Shown piece by piece: positions 32,514 through 42,152 of a DNA stretch of 64,000 bases; the first letter of the stretch is position 1; each line of letters begins with the position of its first letter. The notes under the pieces were generated by a model, which saw only the letters and a program-made list of their open reading frames with translations, was not told the origin of the DNA and made no database searches. A program made the translations under genes and the position numbers. This stretch comes from Alkalicoccus chagannorensis DSM 18086 (GTDB lineage Bacteria; Bacillota; Bacilli; Bacillales; Salisediminibacteriaceae), in contig NZ_AUCK01000004.1 of assembly GCF_000429725.1 (NCBI RefSeq), positions 1-64,000 of the forward strand, in the 5' to 3' direction.

Positions 32514-33497
32514 TTAAAATTCAGCCAGATCCCGCAGGGCGGCTTCGATTTTATCCGTATTCATCATAAATTCCTTTTCCAGCGGCGGTGTGTACGGCAT
32601 AGCGGGTACATCCGGCCCCGAAAGCCGCTGTACCGGAGCATCAAGATCAAACAGACAGTACTCCGCAATCACTGCGGCGACTTCTCCCATGATGCTGCCC
32701 TCTTTATTATCTTCTGTTACAAGCAGGACTTTCCCTGTTTTTGAAGCAGCTTCTATGACTGCTTTCTGATCCAGTGGATAAATCGTACGAAGATCCAGGA
32801 TATGCGTGCTGACGCCTTCTTCCTCGAGCTGATCAGCTGCCTGCTTGGCGAAATGAACACAGAGGCCGTACGTAATAATCGTGACATCATCACCCTCCCT
32901 GGCCACGGCCGCTTCTCCGATGGGAACGGTATAATCGTCGTCCGGCACTTCCTCTTTCAAGAGACGGTACGCTCGTTTATGTTCGAAAAACAGGACTGGA
33001 TCATTGGAGCGGATGGCTGATTTTAATAAGCCCTTCGCATCGTATGGATTGGATGGAATCACGATTTTCAACCCAGGAGTGGAAGCAAACATCGCTTCTA
33101 CAGACTGAGAATGATAAAGCGCTCCATGGACTCCTCCGCCGAAAGGGGCCCGGATCGTCATTGGACAGTGCCAGTCGTTATTGGAGCGGTAGCGGATTTT
33201 TGCAGCTTCCGATACGATCTGGTTCACGGCCGGCATGATGAAGTCTGCAAACTGCATTTCTGCCACCGGTCTCATTCCGGCCATGGCCGCTCCGATTCCG
33301 ACACCAGCAATGGCGGACTCCGCCAGCGGGGTGTCAATGACACGTTCTTCTCCAAAAGCATCGTAGAGGCCGTCCGTCGCGCGGAAAACGCCGCCTCTCT
33401 TACCGACATCTTCCCCGAGGACGAAGACGGTCTCATCCCGCTCCATCTCTTCACGCATTGCCTGTGTTACAGCTTCGATATATGTTTTCACGGCCAT
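32514..33497 (-). CDS. bkdAB: Branched-chain 2-oxoacid dehydrogenase E1 beta
   Basis: 327 residues, typical length. N-terminal YIEAVTQAMREEMERDETVFVLGEDVGKRGGVF, then DTPLAESAIAGVGIGAAMAGMRPVAEMQFADF (thiamine diphosphate Glu region) and C-terminal transketolase domain ILDLRTIYPLDQKAV. Pairs with the E1 alpha encoded 2 bp upstream to decarboxylate the keto acid. Confidence 0.95.
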   Translation of the reverse strand: MAVKTYIEAVTQAMREEMERDETVFVLGEDVGKRGGVFRATDGLYDAFGEERVIDTPLAESAIAGVGIGAAMAGMRPVAEMQFADFIMPAVNQIVSEAAKIRYRSNNDWHCPMTIRAPFGGGVHGALYHSQSVEAMFASTPGLKIVIPSNPYDAKGLLKSAIRSNDPVLFFEHKRAYRLLKEEVPDDDYTVPIGEAAVAREGDDVTIITYGLCVHFAKQAADQLEEEGVSTHILDLRTIYPLDQKAVIEAASKTGKVLLVTEDNKEGSIMGEVAAVIAEYCLFDLDAPVQRLSGPDVPAMPYTPPLEKEFMMNTDKIEAALRDLAEF

Positions 33498-33499
33498 GG

Positions 33500-34492
33500 T
33501 TATTCCTCCTCATACACATGCTGCATCAAGGTACTGACTTCTGCGTAGGCAGCATTTTCTGCGTAATCCGTCGCCTCATCGATTTCATCCCTGATCCTGC
33601 TCCGGATTTCTTCTTCTTTCTCCTCCGTAAGAATCCCTTCTTCCCGGAGATAGCTTCCGAATGTATGAACAGCATCGATTTTTTTTGCTTCCTCCACTTC
33701 TTCCCTGGAGCGATACGTACTGTCATCATCGTCGCTGGAGTGTGGGGTAAGGCGGTAGGATATCGTTTCGATGAGGCTCGGTCCTTCTCCGTTCACCGCG
33801 CGCTCTCTTGCCTTTCTCACTGCGTCATAGACAGCCAAAGGATCATTGCCATCGATGGTTTCTCCATGAATGCCGTACGCTTTCGCCCGTTCGGAGACGT
33901 GTTCAACGTTCAGCTGCTTATCAAGCGGCACGGAAATCGCATACTTATTATTCTCACACAAAAAGATCACCGGAAGATCATGCACGCTGGCGAAATTGAT
34001 GCCCTCGTGAAAATCACCCTGGTTGGAGGAACCTTCTCCGAATGTGGTGAACGCGACGCTGTTCTCTTTTCTCATCGAAGAGGCGAGGGCAAATCCGACG
34101 GCATGCGGAACCTGCGTGGTCACAGGGGAAGAGCCCGTGACGATCCGTTTCACTCGATGGCCGAAATGCCCCGGCATCTGCCGGCCGCCGGAATTGGGAT
34201 CTTCCGCTTTTGCGAAGGCGGACAGCATTAGTTCTTTCGATGTCATGCCAAAATGAAGCACAACGCCCATATCACGGTAGTATGGCAGGGCGTAGTCCGA
34301 ATCAGTATCCAGAGCTGCCGACGCACCCACCTGGGCTGCTTCCTGACCCTGACAGGATATAACGAATGGAATTTTACCGGAGCGGTTCAACAGCCACATC
34401 CGCTCGTCGATCATTCTTGCTTCCAGCATCGTCGTGTACATGTCCAGTACCTGCTCTTCCGTTAATCCTAGATCTTGATGTTTTGTTTTCAA
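33500..34492 (-). CDS. bkdAA: Branched-chain 2-oxoacid dehydrogenase E1 alpha
   Basis: 330 residues from TTG 34492 (AAGGAGGAG 6 nt before), the same length as the B. subtilis protein; an upstream ATG (34618) would overlap lpdV by about 100 bp. ThDP-binding GDG-type region reads FGEGSSNQGDFHEGINFASVHDLPVIFLCENN, and the phosphorylation-loop region is SYRLTPHSSDDD. Heterotetramer with BkdAB. Confidence 0.93.
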   Translation of the reverse strand: MKTKHQDLGLTEEQVLDMYTTMLEARMIDERMWLLNRSGKIPFVISCQGQEAAQVGASAALDTDSDYALPYYRDMGVVLHFGMTSKELMLSAFAKAEDPNSGGRQMPGHFGHRVKRIVTGSSPVTTQVPHAVGFALASSMRKENSVAFTTFGEGSSNQGDFHEGINFASVHDLPVIFLCENNKYAISVPLDKQLNVEHVSERAKAYGIHGETIDGNDPLAVYDAVRKARERAVNGEGPSLIETISYRLTPHSSDDDDSTYRSREEVEEAKKIDAVHTFGSYLREEGILTEEKEEEIRSRIRDEIDEATDYAENAAYAEVSTLMQHVYEEE

Positions 34493-34511
34493 TTGGAACT
34501 CCTCCTTTGCC

Positions 34512-35936
34512 TTACCCGTGTATTTGACGTCCTTCCACTGCAAGTGCTGCCTCACCAACAGCCTCTGACAGGCTCGGATGAGGGTGAACCATCCCGGCAA
34601 CTTCCCAATGTGCTGCATCGAGCAGCTTCGCGAGTGCCGCTTCTGATATCATGTCGGTGACGTGCGGACCGATCATGTGCACCCCGAGCAGATCATCGGT
34701 CGCAGCATCTGTTACGAACTTAACGAATCCGGACGTATCGCCATGAACGAGCGCTTTACCAACAGCTTGAAAAGGAAACCTGCCGACCTTCACGTCGTAG
34801 CCGCTGTCGGCTGCTTCTTTCTCTGTCATGCCTACACTTGCGGCTTCCGGTGCAGAATAGGTGCATCGTGGGATGAGGTTGTTATCCATCGGCTCCACGT
34901 TTCTTCCTGCCATGTGTTCGACTGCTGCTGTTCCTTCATGAGAGGCAGCGTGCGCCAGCTGCAGGCCGCCGATCACATCACCGACAGCATAAATGTGAGA
35001 CTCTTTCGTCTGCAGGTACTTATTGACTTTGATGACACCCTGTTCCGTCCGAATATCCGTATTCTCAAGCCCGATCTGATGAATATTCGCTTCTCTTCCT
35101 ACCGACACCAACAGCTTCTCTGACGTAATCACGTCTTCTCCGCCGGTACTTCGAAATGAGATCGAAACGCGGTTTTCCTCTTTTTGCATCGTATCAGGAA
35201 GCACTTCTGCTCCCGTATGAATCGTAACCCCTTTTTTCTCCAGAGCTTTCTTCATCTCTACAGCAATGTCGTGGTCTTCTGCTGGCAGTATGCGGTCTGT
35301 GTATTCAAGAACCGTGACCTCAGAACCGAAGTCTGCAAACATCGAGGCCCATTCCACCCCGATGACACCACCACCGACAATGGTCAACGACGCTGGCAGC
35401 TCGGTCAGACGCAGCGCCCCATTTGAAGAGAGGACCTGCGTTTCGTCGAGTTCCAGTCCAGGCAGGGTTTTCGGTTTTGAACCGGTAGCAATAAGGACAT
35501 TGGCGGGAATCAGCATGTCATTCTCCCGTTCGTCCTCGTATTCAACAGAGATTGTTCCTGCAGAAGGAGAAAAAATGGAAGGTCCCATGATTCTGCCAAA
35601 TCCGTGATAGACATCAATTTTTCCTTTTTTCATCAAGCTCTGTACCCCTTGATGAAGCTGATCGACAATCGCATCTTTTCTGCTCATGACTTTGGAGAAA
35701 GAAAGGCTGGTTTCTCCGGATTCAACCCCAAAGGCCTCTGCTTTCTTTACTGTTTGATAGACTTCTGCGCTGCGCAGCATTGCTTTGCTCGGGATACATC
35801 CTTGATGCAGGCAGGTGCCGCCCAGACTGCTTTTTTCTACTACCGCTGTTGTCATGCCGAGCTGTGCTGCACGAATGGCGGCAACGTAGCCTCCCGTACC
35901 AGCTCCTAATATGACCAGATCATATTTTTCAGCCAC
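34512..35936 (-). CDS. lpdV: Dihydrolipoyl dehydrogenase E3 of the Bkd complex
   Basis: 474 residues. FAD motif LVILGAGTGGYVAA at the N-terminus, redox-active disulfide GGTCLHQGCIPSKAML, NAD motif VGGGVIGVEWASMF near 180, and C-terminal dimer interface with the catalytic His in HPHPSLSEA. Reoxidises the E2 lipoamide using NAD. Between buk and bkdAA, 14-20 bp gaps. Confidence 0.95.
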   Translation of the reverse strand: MAEKYDLVILGAGTGGYVAAIRAAQLGMTTAVVEKSSLGGTCLHQGCIPSKAMLRSAEVYQTVKKAEAFGVESGETSLSFSKVMSRKDAIVDQLHQGVQSLMKKGKIDVYHGFGRIMGPSIFSPSAGTISVEYEDERENDMLIPANVLIATGSKPKTLPGLELDETQVLSSNGALRLTELPASLTIVGGGVIGVEWASMFADFGSEVTVLEYTDRILPAEDHDIAVEMKKALEKKGVTIHTGAEVLPDTMQKEENRVSISFRSTGGEDVITSEKLLVSVGREANIHQIGLENTDIRTEQGVIKVNKYLQTKESHIYAVGDVIGGLQLAHAASHEGTAAVEHMAGRNVEPMDNNLIPRCTYSAPEAASVGMTEKEAADSGYDVKVGRFPFQAVGKALVHGDTSGFVKFVTDAATDDLLGVHMIGPHVTDMISEAALAKLLDAAHWEVAGMVHPHPSLSEAVGEAALAVEGRQIHG

Positions 35937-35950
35937 AGGTATCTCCCCTT

Positions 35951-37045
35951 TTACCGCTCGTGCGTCGGTATTTGATATATTTTCGGTTCTTCCAGTCCAC
36001 GAAGTACCCTCAACACACCGGCGTTCAGTGCTTCGAGCTCATTCTCTCCAGGGCGGATAAGTACTTCCGCTATCCATTGTACACGATTCGAAATTTTCTG
36101 CACAAATTCCCGGCCGTACGCAAGTCCACCGGTTAGAATGACCGCATCCACTCTTCCCTCCAAAACCGCTGCGTTCGCTGCAATTTCTTTCGCTACCTGG
36201 TAAGCCATCGCCTCGTAAATCGTTTCGGCAGCACGGTCTCCACGGACAATTCGATTTTCTACCTCTACGGCATCGTTCGTACCGAGATACCCTGCGAGAC
36301 CTCCCTGTCCGACGATTTTTTTCATAACTTCGTCTGCATAATAATCACCGGAATAGCACATGGATACGAGATCACCGGCAGGCACCGTTCCCGCTCTTTC
36401 TGGTGAAAAAGGTCCCTCTCCGTGCAGTCCATTGTTCACATCGACGACTTTGCCGTAGCGGTGGGAGCCGACAGTGATCCCTCCACCCATATGCGCGACA
36501 ATGAGCCGAAGATCTTCATAGTCTCTTCCGAGTTCTTCGGCCGCCTTTCTTGCCGTCGCTTTCTGATTCAGCGCATGGAAGATGCTGCGTCGTTCGAAAT
36601 CTGCAAATCCAGATACTTTGGCAACTGGATCCATTTCATCGACAACGACGGGATCGACGATATATGCTTCAATATTCAGTTGTGACGCGATTTCATCCGC
36701 GATAATGCCACCTAGATTGGATGCATGCTGGCCTGCATAACCTTCTTTCAAGTCCAGAGTCATATCTTCATTCACGCGGTACGTACCGCCTTCGATCGGC
36801 CTCAGCAGTCCGCCGCGTCCGACGACAGCATCCAATTTGGAGATGTTGATGCCTGCCTCATCCAGCGTCTGAAGTACTGCCTCTTTGCGGAAAGCATACT
36901 GGTCGATGATCGAATGAAAGGCAAGGACTTCCTCTCGATCGTGACGGATCGTTTTTTCCATTAATGGCATTTCGTTTTCAAACACACCGATCTTCGTCGA
37001 CGTGGATCCTGGATTCAGTGCCAGCACACGGTAAGAATGCTCCAC
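35951..37045 (-). CDS. buk: Butyrate kinase (branched-chain acid kinase)
   Basis: 364 residues of the acetate-kinase fold: [17 protein letters not shown] at the N-terminus, [52 protein letters not shown], and ILTGGLAYG near the end. Converts acyl phosphate (from Ptb) plus ADP to acid plus ATP; works reversibly so exogenous branched short-chain acids can be activated. Confidence 0.94.
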   Translation of the reverse strand: MEHSYRVLALNPGSTSTKIGVFENEMPLMEKTIRHDREEVLAFHSIIDQYAFRKEAVLQTLDEAGINISKLDAVVGRGGLLRPIEGGTYRVNEDMTLDLKEGYAGQHASNLGGIIADEIASQLNIEAYIVDPVVVDEMDPVAKVSGFADFERRSIFHALNQKATARKAAEELGRDYEDLRLIVAHMGGGITVGSHRYGKVVDVNNGLHGEGPFSPERAGTVPAGDLVSMCYSGDYYADEVMKKIVGQGGLAGYLGTNDAVEVENRIVRGDRAAETIYEAMAYQVAKEIAANAAVLEGRVDAVILTGGLAYGREFVQKISNRVQWIAEVLIRPGENELEALNAGVLRVLRGLEEPKIYQIPTHER

Positions 37046-37060
37046 TCGTCTTTCCCTCCT

Positions 37061-38161
37061 CTAAACACGGCCCCGTGACAGTATATTCATGTCGTTCTGC
37101 AGGAACTGCCTGCGGGATTTTCTCATGGTTTCAATCCGCTCTTCTGCCATCCGATCTGCAGCGGCATAGGAAGCTATTCCATCTCTATGGGCGATCTCAA
37201 AGATTTTTAGAATGTTGTCATAAATGGTCTCTACTTTTTTCATGGCTCGATCCCGATTGTAGCCGAGCAGCTCATCAGCCACATTGATCACGCCGCCGGA
37301 ATTGATGACATAGTCCGGTGCATAGACGATTCCTTTTTTCTTCAGTTCCTCTCCGTGACGGCTTTCATGAAGCTGATTGTTTGCAGCCCCGGCTACAACA
37401 GATGCTTTCAGTTTTGGGAGGGTGTCATCATTGATCACAGCTCCGAGAGCACATGGAGAAAAGATATCACAGTCGACACTGTAGATATCATCAACATGAA
37501 CAGCCTCCGCACCGAAGTCTTTTACCGCTCTTTCTACGGACTGTTCATGAATGTCAGTCACAATCAGTTTAGCTCCCTCTTCGTGAAGGTAGCGGCACAT
37601 GTTGTATGCAACGTTGCCGATCCCTTGAACCGCAACAGTCTTCCCTTCCAGCGAGTCGGAACCGAATGCTTCCTTAGCTGCTGCCTTCATCCCTACGTAA
37701 ACGCCATAGGCCGTAACCGGCGATGGGTTACCGGAAGAACCGAACGCTGGTGAAACGCCTGTTACGTAGTCCGTCTCTGCGTAGACCAGGTCCATATCTT
37801 CTACGGTCGTTCCCACATCTTCCGCGGTAATATAGCGTCCGTTCAACCCTTGGATGAAACGGCCGAAAGCACGGAACATCGCTTCGTTTTTGTCTTTTTT
37901 CGGATCACCGATGATCACCGTTTTGCCTCCCCCGAGATTCAATCCGGCAGCTGCATTCTTATAGGTCATGCCTTTGGATAGACGGAGCGCATCTTCAAAC
38001 GCATCCTCCTCGCTGGCATAGGTCCACATTCTCGTTCCGCCGAGTGCCGGTCCGAGTGTTGTATCGTGAATGGCGATGATCGCCTTTAGTCCGGATTCTC
38101 TGTCCTGGCAGACGACAACCTGTTCATAGTCCTGTACTTCCATTTTCGAGAATAAATTCAT
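37061..38161 (-). CDS. bcd: Leucine (branched-chain amino acid) dehydrogenase
   Basis: 366 residues, very close to B. subtilis Bcd. ATGA overlap with ptb. GGTRMWTY, catalytic Lys in [17 protein letters not shown] (Lys), Asp in TAEDVGTT, and Rossmann motif [14 protein letters not shown]. Deaminates Leu, Ile and Val with NAD to the keto acids used by the Bkd complex. Confidence 0.95.
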   Translation of the reverse strand: MNLFSKMEVQDYEQVVVCQDRESGLKAIIAIHDTTLGPALGGTRMWTYASEEDAFEDALRLSKGMTYKNAAAGLNLGGGKTVIIGDPKKDKNEAMFRAFGRFIQGLNGRYITAEDVGTTVEDMDLVYAETDYVTGVSPAFGSSGNPSPVTAYGVYVGMKAAAKEAFGSDSLEGKTVAVQGIGNVAYNMCRYLHEEGAKLIVTDIHEQSVERAVKDFGAEAVHVDDIYSVDCDIFSPCALGAVINDDTLPKLKASVVAGAANNQLHESRHGEELKKKGIVYAPDYVINSGGVINVADELLGYNRDRAMKKVETIYDNILKIFEIAHRDGIASYAAADRMAEERIETMRKSRRQFLQNDMNILSRGRV

Positions 38162-39081
38162 ATCGATCCCTCCTGGCTTTGGTCTGCAGTACTAACTGCC
38201 ATCATCATAGAAAAAAGTTTGCTTTCCACGCTGTCTGAACGGGAAGAGAGGACAATCGGTGCACCAGCTCCGACAATCATGCCGCCGACAACCGCTCCGC
38301 CAATATACGTAAACGACTTATACAAAGCGTTCCCTGTTTCAATCTGTGGAACAAGCAGCAGGTCCGCCTGACCCGCTACCGGTGAAGTGATGCCTTTCTG
38401 CTCAGCCGCTTCAGGGGAAATGGCATTATCAAATCCGAGCGGTCCATCAATGATGCAGCCGGAAATCTGTCCACGCTGGTTCATCATCGTCAGCGCAGCC
38501 GCATCGAGTGTAGCCTGCATCGACGTGTTTACCGTTTCCACTGCAGCAATCACAGCTGCTTTTGGTACTTCTACGCCCATGTTCTTCACTGCTTCCACGG
38601 CATTTGTTGTGATTTTTACTTTTTGCTCCAGGTCGGGAGCTATATTCATCGCCGCATCTGATAAAAATAGAAGCTTCTCTCTTCCGGGAAGAGAAAATCC
38701 AGCAACATGCGAGAGGATCCTGCCTGTACGAAGTCCATGCTCTTTATCCAGCACCGCTTTCAATAATGTGGAGGTCGCCGTCATGCCCTTCATTAACACA
38801 TCGGCTTCCCCCTCCGATACCATCTTCACTGCCTCGGATGCAGACTGTTTCTCATCTTTCGTATCAATAAACCGGCTGGTCGATGTATCAGCTGAATATC
38901 CAGCTTCCTGCATCGCATCCGTCATCTCGGAGAGCGGGCCGATGAAAAGAAACGTCGCAAGGTTCTCATCAGACGCCTGCGCTGCAGCCTGAAAAATAGA
39001 GGCATCTACCGCGTGGGCAACAGCAATCACCGCCCGCCGTTCTCTAGTATGTATTTTATTTTTTAATGTCATCATGTCCAT
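38158..39081 (-). CDS. ptb: Phosphate butyryltransferase
   Basis: 307 residues, phosphotransacetylase-like family: [54 protein letters not shown], and [24 protein letters not shown] at the C-terminus. Exchanges CoA for phosphate on short/branched acyl groups. First gene after the sigma-54 promoter; ATG preceded by AAGGGGG. Confidence 0.94.
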   Translation of the reverse strand: MDMMTLKNKIHTRERRAVIAVAHAVDASIFQAAAQASDENLATFLFIGPLSEMTDAMQEAGYSADTSTSRFIDTKDEKQSASEAVKMVSEGEADVLMKGMTATSTLLKAVLDKEHGLRTGRILSHVAGFSLPGREKLLFLSDAAMNIAPDLEQKVKITTNAVEAVKNMGVEVPKAAVIAAVETVNTSMQATLDAAALTMMNQRGQISGCIIDGPLGFDNAISPEAAEQKGITSPVAGQADLLLVPQIETGNALYKSFTYIGGAVVGGMIVGAGAPIVLSSRSDSVESKLFSMMMAVSTADQSQEGSI

Positions 39082-39110
39082 ACAAGAACCCCCTTCTACT
39101 CTAACTACCT

Positions 39111-39127
39111 ATGCAATATTCATGCCA
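39111..39127 (-). promoter_or_regulatory. Sigma-54 (SigL) promoter of the bkd operon
   Basis: TGGCAT-N5-TTGCAT on the minus strand, the -24 GG and -12 GC both conserved at the correct distance; about 30 bp before ptb. Confidence 0.88.
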
Positions 39128-39165
39128 AGTCAGACTTGCGTAAGAACAACGTCCTGCAGCAATTA

Positions 39166-39215
39166 TGCATGCAAAAACATGCATGCGCGCAACATAATGC
39201 ATGCATGTTTTTGCA
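39166..39215. promoter_or_regulatory. Inverted-repeat activator site (candidate BkdR UAS)
   Basis: A perfect 17-bp inverted repeat TGCAAAAACATGCATGC (39170-39186) and its complement (39199-39215), 12-bp spacer. Centre about 80 bp upstream of the -12 element, right behind the bkdR stop; suits an enhancer site for BkdR, though it could also serve as the bkdR terminator. Confidence 0.6.
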
Positions 39216-39217
39216 CA

Positions 39218-41089
39218 TTACGCCAATTGATGTTTATCCAGTTTGTAGTATAAGCTCCTGATGCTGATGCCCAGCTGTTCCGCCGTTTTCTTTTTGCTCT
39301 CGTGATTCTCCTGAAGTGCCTGCTGCAGAATCTCTTTTTCGCGTCCTGCAAGGGCTTCTTCCAGTGTTCCTGTATACCGCTGATCCCGTTTAACAGAGAC
39401 GGCTCCATCCATCATCAAGTGGGATGCCTGCATAACGACTGCCGATGCCGGCATGTGAATCATCGCCCTGCCCAGCACGTTTTCCAGTTCCCTCACGTTT
39501 CCAGGCCACGGGTAGGCTGTCAGCTGATCCTGCGCCTGGGTGGAAATCGATTCGATGCGCCGGCCATAGTCCTGGTTCAATTTTTTTAACAGCACGCTGC
39601 TGACCAGCTCAATATCTTCTTTTCTTTCCCTGAGCGGCGGAATATGAATCGGCACCCGATTCAGGCGGTAGTATAGATCCGAACGGAAGGAACCATCCTT
39701 CATCTTCGCTTCCATGTCCACATTGGTTGCGGCAATGATACGCACGTCCACCTGAACCGGTGTCGTACTGCCGACCGGCATAATCTCCCCCTCCTGCAGC
39801 GCCCGAAGAAGTTTAGCCTGTGTACCGGCTGAAAGTTCACCTATTTCATCCAGGAAGATACTTCCTTTATCGGCTTCTTGAAAGAGTCCTTTTTTCCCCC
39901 CGCGCCTCGCACCAGAAAACGCGCCTTCTACGTAGCCGAACAGCTCACTTTCCAGCAGATTTTCCGTAATTGCCGCGCAGTTCACACGGACAAACTTATT
40001 AAAGCGGCGCCGGCTTTCATTGTGGACGGCATGGGCAAACAATTCCTTGCCGGTTCCGGATTCACCTCGGATCAGAATAGCAGCTGGTGTTTTCGCCGCG
40101 GCTTTTGCCTGCTCTACCGCAATCATGATCTCTTCTGAGGTGCCGGCGATGTCGTTAAAATCATATTTTGCTTCCAGCGTGCGGATGATTTGTTTCGCCT
40201 GTTCCAATTCGGAGGTTAACTCTTCCATTTCGGAGACATCGTGAATAACACCGACACTCCCACGGATACGGCCATCTACAATCACCGGAGCTGCGTTGAC
40301 GACGACATCTTTCTTTGCTGGACCGACTTTCATCCTTGCTCCCCGGACTGCTTCCCCGGTCTCCAGCACTTTCATGTGCATACTTTCTCCTTCGGAAATG
40401 TCCACCGCAGCAGGCTGGCCTACAATCTGTTCCTCACTCAGTCCGGTCAGCCTCGTGTAGGCCGGGTTTACAATGAGACCGATGCCGTTGTCATCCACTA
40501 CGGAGATGGCGTCATCGGAAGAATGAATGATCGCCTCCAGCATCTGCTGTATTTCTTTCAGGCTTGTTACTTCCTCCGCCATTTGTTTAATCTCGGTAAT
40601 ATCCTGAAACACCCCGAGCGCACCTTCCAGCCGGCCTTCTTCATAAAGAGGAATCCTGGTAGTAATAATGGCACGTTTTTCGTCCAGCCACTGCTGCTGG
40701 TTATGTTCGACCTGCTGGGTGGCGAGAATACGCGGCAGGCGGCTGGAAGGCATGACATGGAGAACGTCTTTGCCAAGAACGTCCTCCTCTCTTAATCCCG
40801 TCATGTCTTCGGCTCGCTGGTTCAGCAGCGTGATCTTGCCTTTCAGATCGACAGCAATCATGCCGTCATAGGTAGCATTGATGATGTTATGCAGGCGGCG
40901 GTTTTTTCTTCTGCTCTGCCCCTCCGCCTGATATAATTCGGCTGCATAGGAGAGCATGCGCTCCACGCAGCTATCTCTGCTGTTCTTCTCCAGGCAGACA
41001 TCTGCTGCCTCCCTGCTTTCAACACTCGTGAATCCCGCTGACTCCGCCAGCTTTTGTAAATGGTGATCGTTCCCGGTGTATATCCGCAT
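39218..41089 (-). CDS. bkdR: Sigma-54-dependent activator BkdR
   Basis: 623 residues from ATG 41089 (GGCGGAGG before it). Two PAS domains (about 65-185 and 190-300; [27 protein letters not shown]), AAA+ domain with Walker A GESGTGKE, the sigma-54-contact loop GAFSGA (Ser instead of Thr), Walker [12 protein letters not shown] and Arg finger region, and a C-terminal Fis-type HTH ([19 protein letters not shown]). Senses branched-chain amino acids in B. subtilis and activates the downstream operon. Confidence 0.93.
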   Translation of the reverse strand: MRIYTGNDHHLQKLAESAGFTSVESREAADVCLEKNSRDSCVERMLSYAAELYQAEGQSRRKNRRLHNIINATYDGMIAVDLKGKITLLNQRAEDMTGLREEDVLGKDVLHVMPSSRLPRILATQQVEHNQQQWLDEKRAIITTRIPLYEEGRLEGALGVFQDITEIKQMAEEVTSLKEIQQMLEAIIHSSDDAISVVDDNGIGLIVNPAYTRLTGLSEEQIVGQPAAVDISEGESMHMKVLETGEAVRGARMKVGPAKKDVVVNAAPVIVDGRIRGSVGVIHDVSEMEELTSELEQAKQIIRTLEAKYDFNDIAGTSEEIMIAVEQAKAAAKTPAAILIRGESGTGKELFAHAVHNESRRRFNKFVRVNCAAITENLLESELFGYVEGAFSGARRGGKKGLFQEADKGSIFLDEIGELSAGTQAKLLRALQEGEIMPVGSTTPVQVDVRIIAATNVDMEAKMKDGSFRSDLYYRLNRVPIHIPPLRERKEDIELVSSVLLKKLNQDYGRRIESISTQAQDQLTAYPWPGNVRELENVLGRAMIHMPASAVVMQASHLMMDGAVSVKRDQRYTGTLEEALAGREKEILQQALQENHESKKKTAEQLGISIRSLYYKLDKHQLA

Positions 41090-41163
41090 CTGCCTCCGCC
41101 TTTCCATGCCTTTCTCGACTTCACTTGGGTTCTATTGTACAATAAACAGGAATCCATTACGAA

Positions 41164-41448
41164 ATGAGGGATACAGTCGTGACAGTACAGCGTTTTCTTG
41201 CGCTGATGGTCATGCTGATTCCGGTGGTTACCGCCGGTTATGGCATCAAGCTCATGCGCGACACGATGTTTGACATCATTAACACACCCTTTCCGAATCT
41301 GATGATTCAATTCTTCGTCGGAGGTTTTCTATTTGCAGGTGGGATATGGTTTTTCGCAGGATTCATCCTGCGCCGCGACCGCCGGAACAAACGCGTTGCC
41401 GAAAAATTTCAGCAGGAGCAGCAGCGGGAAAACGGAAATGCCCTATAG
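41164..41448 (+). CDS. yqzF: DUF2627 membrane protein (YqzF-like)
   Basis: 94 residues, two membrane helices (FLALMVMLIPVVTAGYGIKLM and FFVGGFLFAGGIWFFAGFIL) followed by a charged cytosolic tail. YqzF also neighbours bkdR in B. subtilis. Function unknown. Ends just before the shared terminator and the displaced spo0A end. Confidence 0.82.
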   Translation: MRDTVVTVQRFLALMVMLIPVVTAGYGIKLMRDTMFDIINTPFPNLMIQFFVGGFLFAGGIWFFAGFILRRDRRNKRVAEKFQQEQQRENGNAL

Positions 41449-41474
41449 CCCGCTTGTCCATCGCCCCGTTCATA

Positions 41475-41509
41475 AAAACCCGCCGGAAGCGCTGCTTCCG
41501 GCGGGTTTT
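41475..41509. terminator. Bidirectional terminator (yqzF and, before insertion, spo0A)
   Basis: Perfect 16-bp stem AAAACCCGCCGGAAGC with GCT loop, A-run on one side and T-run on the other. On the minus strand it lies about 45 nt after the displaced spo0A stop codon, so it was probably the spo0A terminator before the element inserted. Confidence 0.85.
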
Positions 41510-41552
41510 GTATGTAGAAAGGAAAGGTAGACAATCCCTTCGACCGTCTCCT

Positions 41553-41617
41553 GCTATTTCGAACGGTGCTCCACACGAAGTTTATCAGCCACCATTGCGA
41601 TGAATTCGGAATTTGTG
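41553..41617 (-). repeat. attL core: displaced spo0A 3' end
   Basis: 65 bp identical to 57971-58035. It encodes the last 21 codons and stop of Spo0A but is cut off from the gene by the element. Confidence 0.93.
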
Positions 41618-41641
41618 ACTCAGTGCGAGGCATATATGGCG

Positions 41642-41689
41642 TTATTTCAGCGTTTTTGCTTCGGGAATACTGTCGAAGTAGACGGTCAT
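41642..41689 (-). CDS. Possible 15-codon leader peptide
   Basis: MTVYFDSIPEAKTLK, ATG 9 nt after AAAGGAACG and about 20 nt downstream of a good promoter; it precedes the attachment core and, in the circular form, the integrase. Too short for proof of translation. Confidence 0.4.
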   Translation of the reverse strand: MTVYFDSIPEAKTLK

Positions 41690-41705
41690 AGTCGTTCCTT
41701 TATGA

Positions 41706-41727
41706 GGACATTATAGCGGACATTCCT
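41706..41727 (+). promoter_or_regulatory. Candidate integrase arm-type site, left
   Basis: GGACATTATAGCGGACATTCC lies 90 bp inside attL and overlaps the -10 of the outward promoter. Nearly the same 21-nt block is present near attR (57904-57923). An inverted GCGGACATT is at 41801-41809. Confidence 0.6.
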
Positions 41728-41738
41728 GCATTTTACAA
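41710..41738 (-). promoter_or_regulatory. Outward promoter at the element's left end
   Basis: Minus strand TTGTAA (41738-41733), 17-nt spacer, TATAAT (41715-41710). In the integrated state it fires through attL into the 41475-41509 terminator; in the closed circle it would transcribe across the core into the integrase gene. Confidence 0.65.
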
Positions 41739-41830
41739 GCGTTTTCTCAAATCGCCATTCTACGCACATTAGCCGCAGTACGACCCGCCGCACCGAAACT
41801 AATGTCCGCAGAATCGCCCTCTCAGCGCAC

Positions 41831-41871
41831 AAAAAAAAGGCCGGCCCGCCCTCGCAGGACAGACCGGCTTA
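41831..41871 (-). terminator. Terminator of the structural gene block
   Basis: On the minus strand AAGCCGG...CCGGCCTT with inner GTCCT/AGGGC pairing, then a run of nine T. Directly after the XkdR-like gene. Confidence 0.85.
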
Positions 41872-41873
41872 AT

Positions 41874-42140
41874 TTACGTTATTTTGTCGAGCACCACATA
41901 TTCGCGCCCGTACTCCGTTTCATAGCCGAGCATGATAACGCGGTCACCACTTTGCAGCGTTGCCACACTCGCTCCGATTAAAACATCTTCCGCATCCAGC
42001 ACGCGATCTACCCCGTCGACATCAATCCGCAGACTAGGCGAGCCGCTCGTCACTCGGCCGAAGCGTACGAGGACGTCATGGTTCGCGCCTGTCGTTCTAA
42101 TTAAATCGACGAATTTCGAATATGTTCCGCCTTCTTTCAT
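41874..42140 (-). CDS. XkdR-like (DUF2577) phage protein
   Basis: 88 residues; LVRFGRVTSGSPSLRIDVDGVDRVLDAEDVLIG, then the typical end SGDRVIMLGYETEYGREYVVLDKIT. PBSX-type phages encode this small beta protein right after the hub protein, presumed baseplate-associated. Position 12 bp after the XkdQ-like gene agrees. The genes that follow in PBSX (XkdS, XkdT) are missing. Confidence 0.65.
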   Translation of the reverse strand: MKEGGTYSKFVDLIRTTGANHDVLVRFGRVTSGSPSLRIDVDGVDRVLDAEDVLIGASVATLQSGDRVIMLGYETEYGREYVVLDKIT

Positions 42141-42152
42141 GTATTCGCCTCC

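Noticed and set aside
39166-39215. Insertion-sequence end
   Set aside because: Inverted repeat has no transposase and fits an activator site or terminator in front of a sigma-54 promoter.
41409-41633. 74-residue frame across attL
   Set aside because: It is the out-of-frame reading of the displaced spo0A end.
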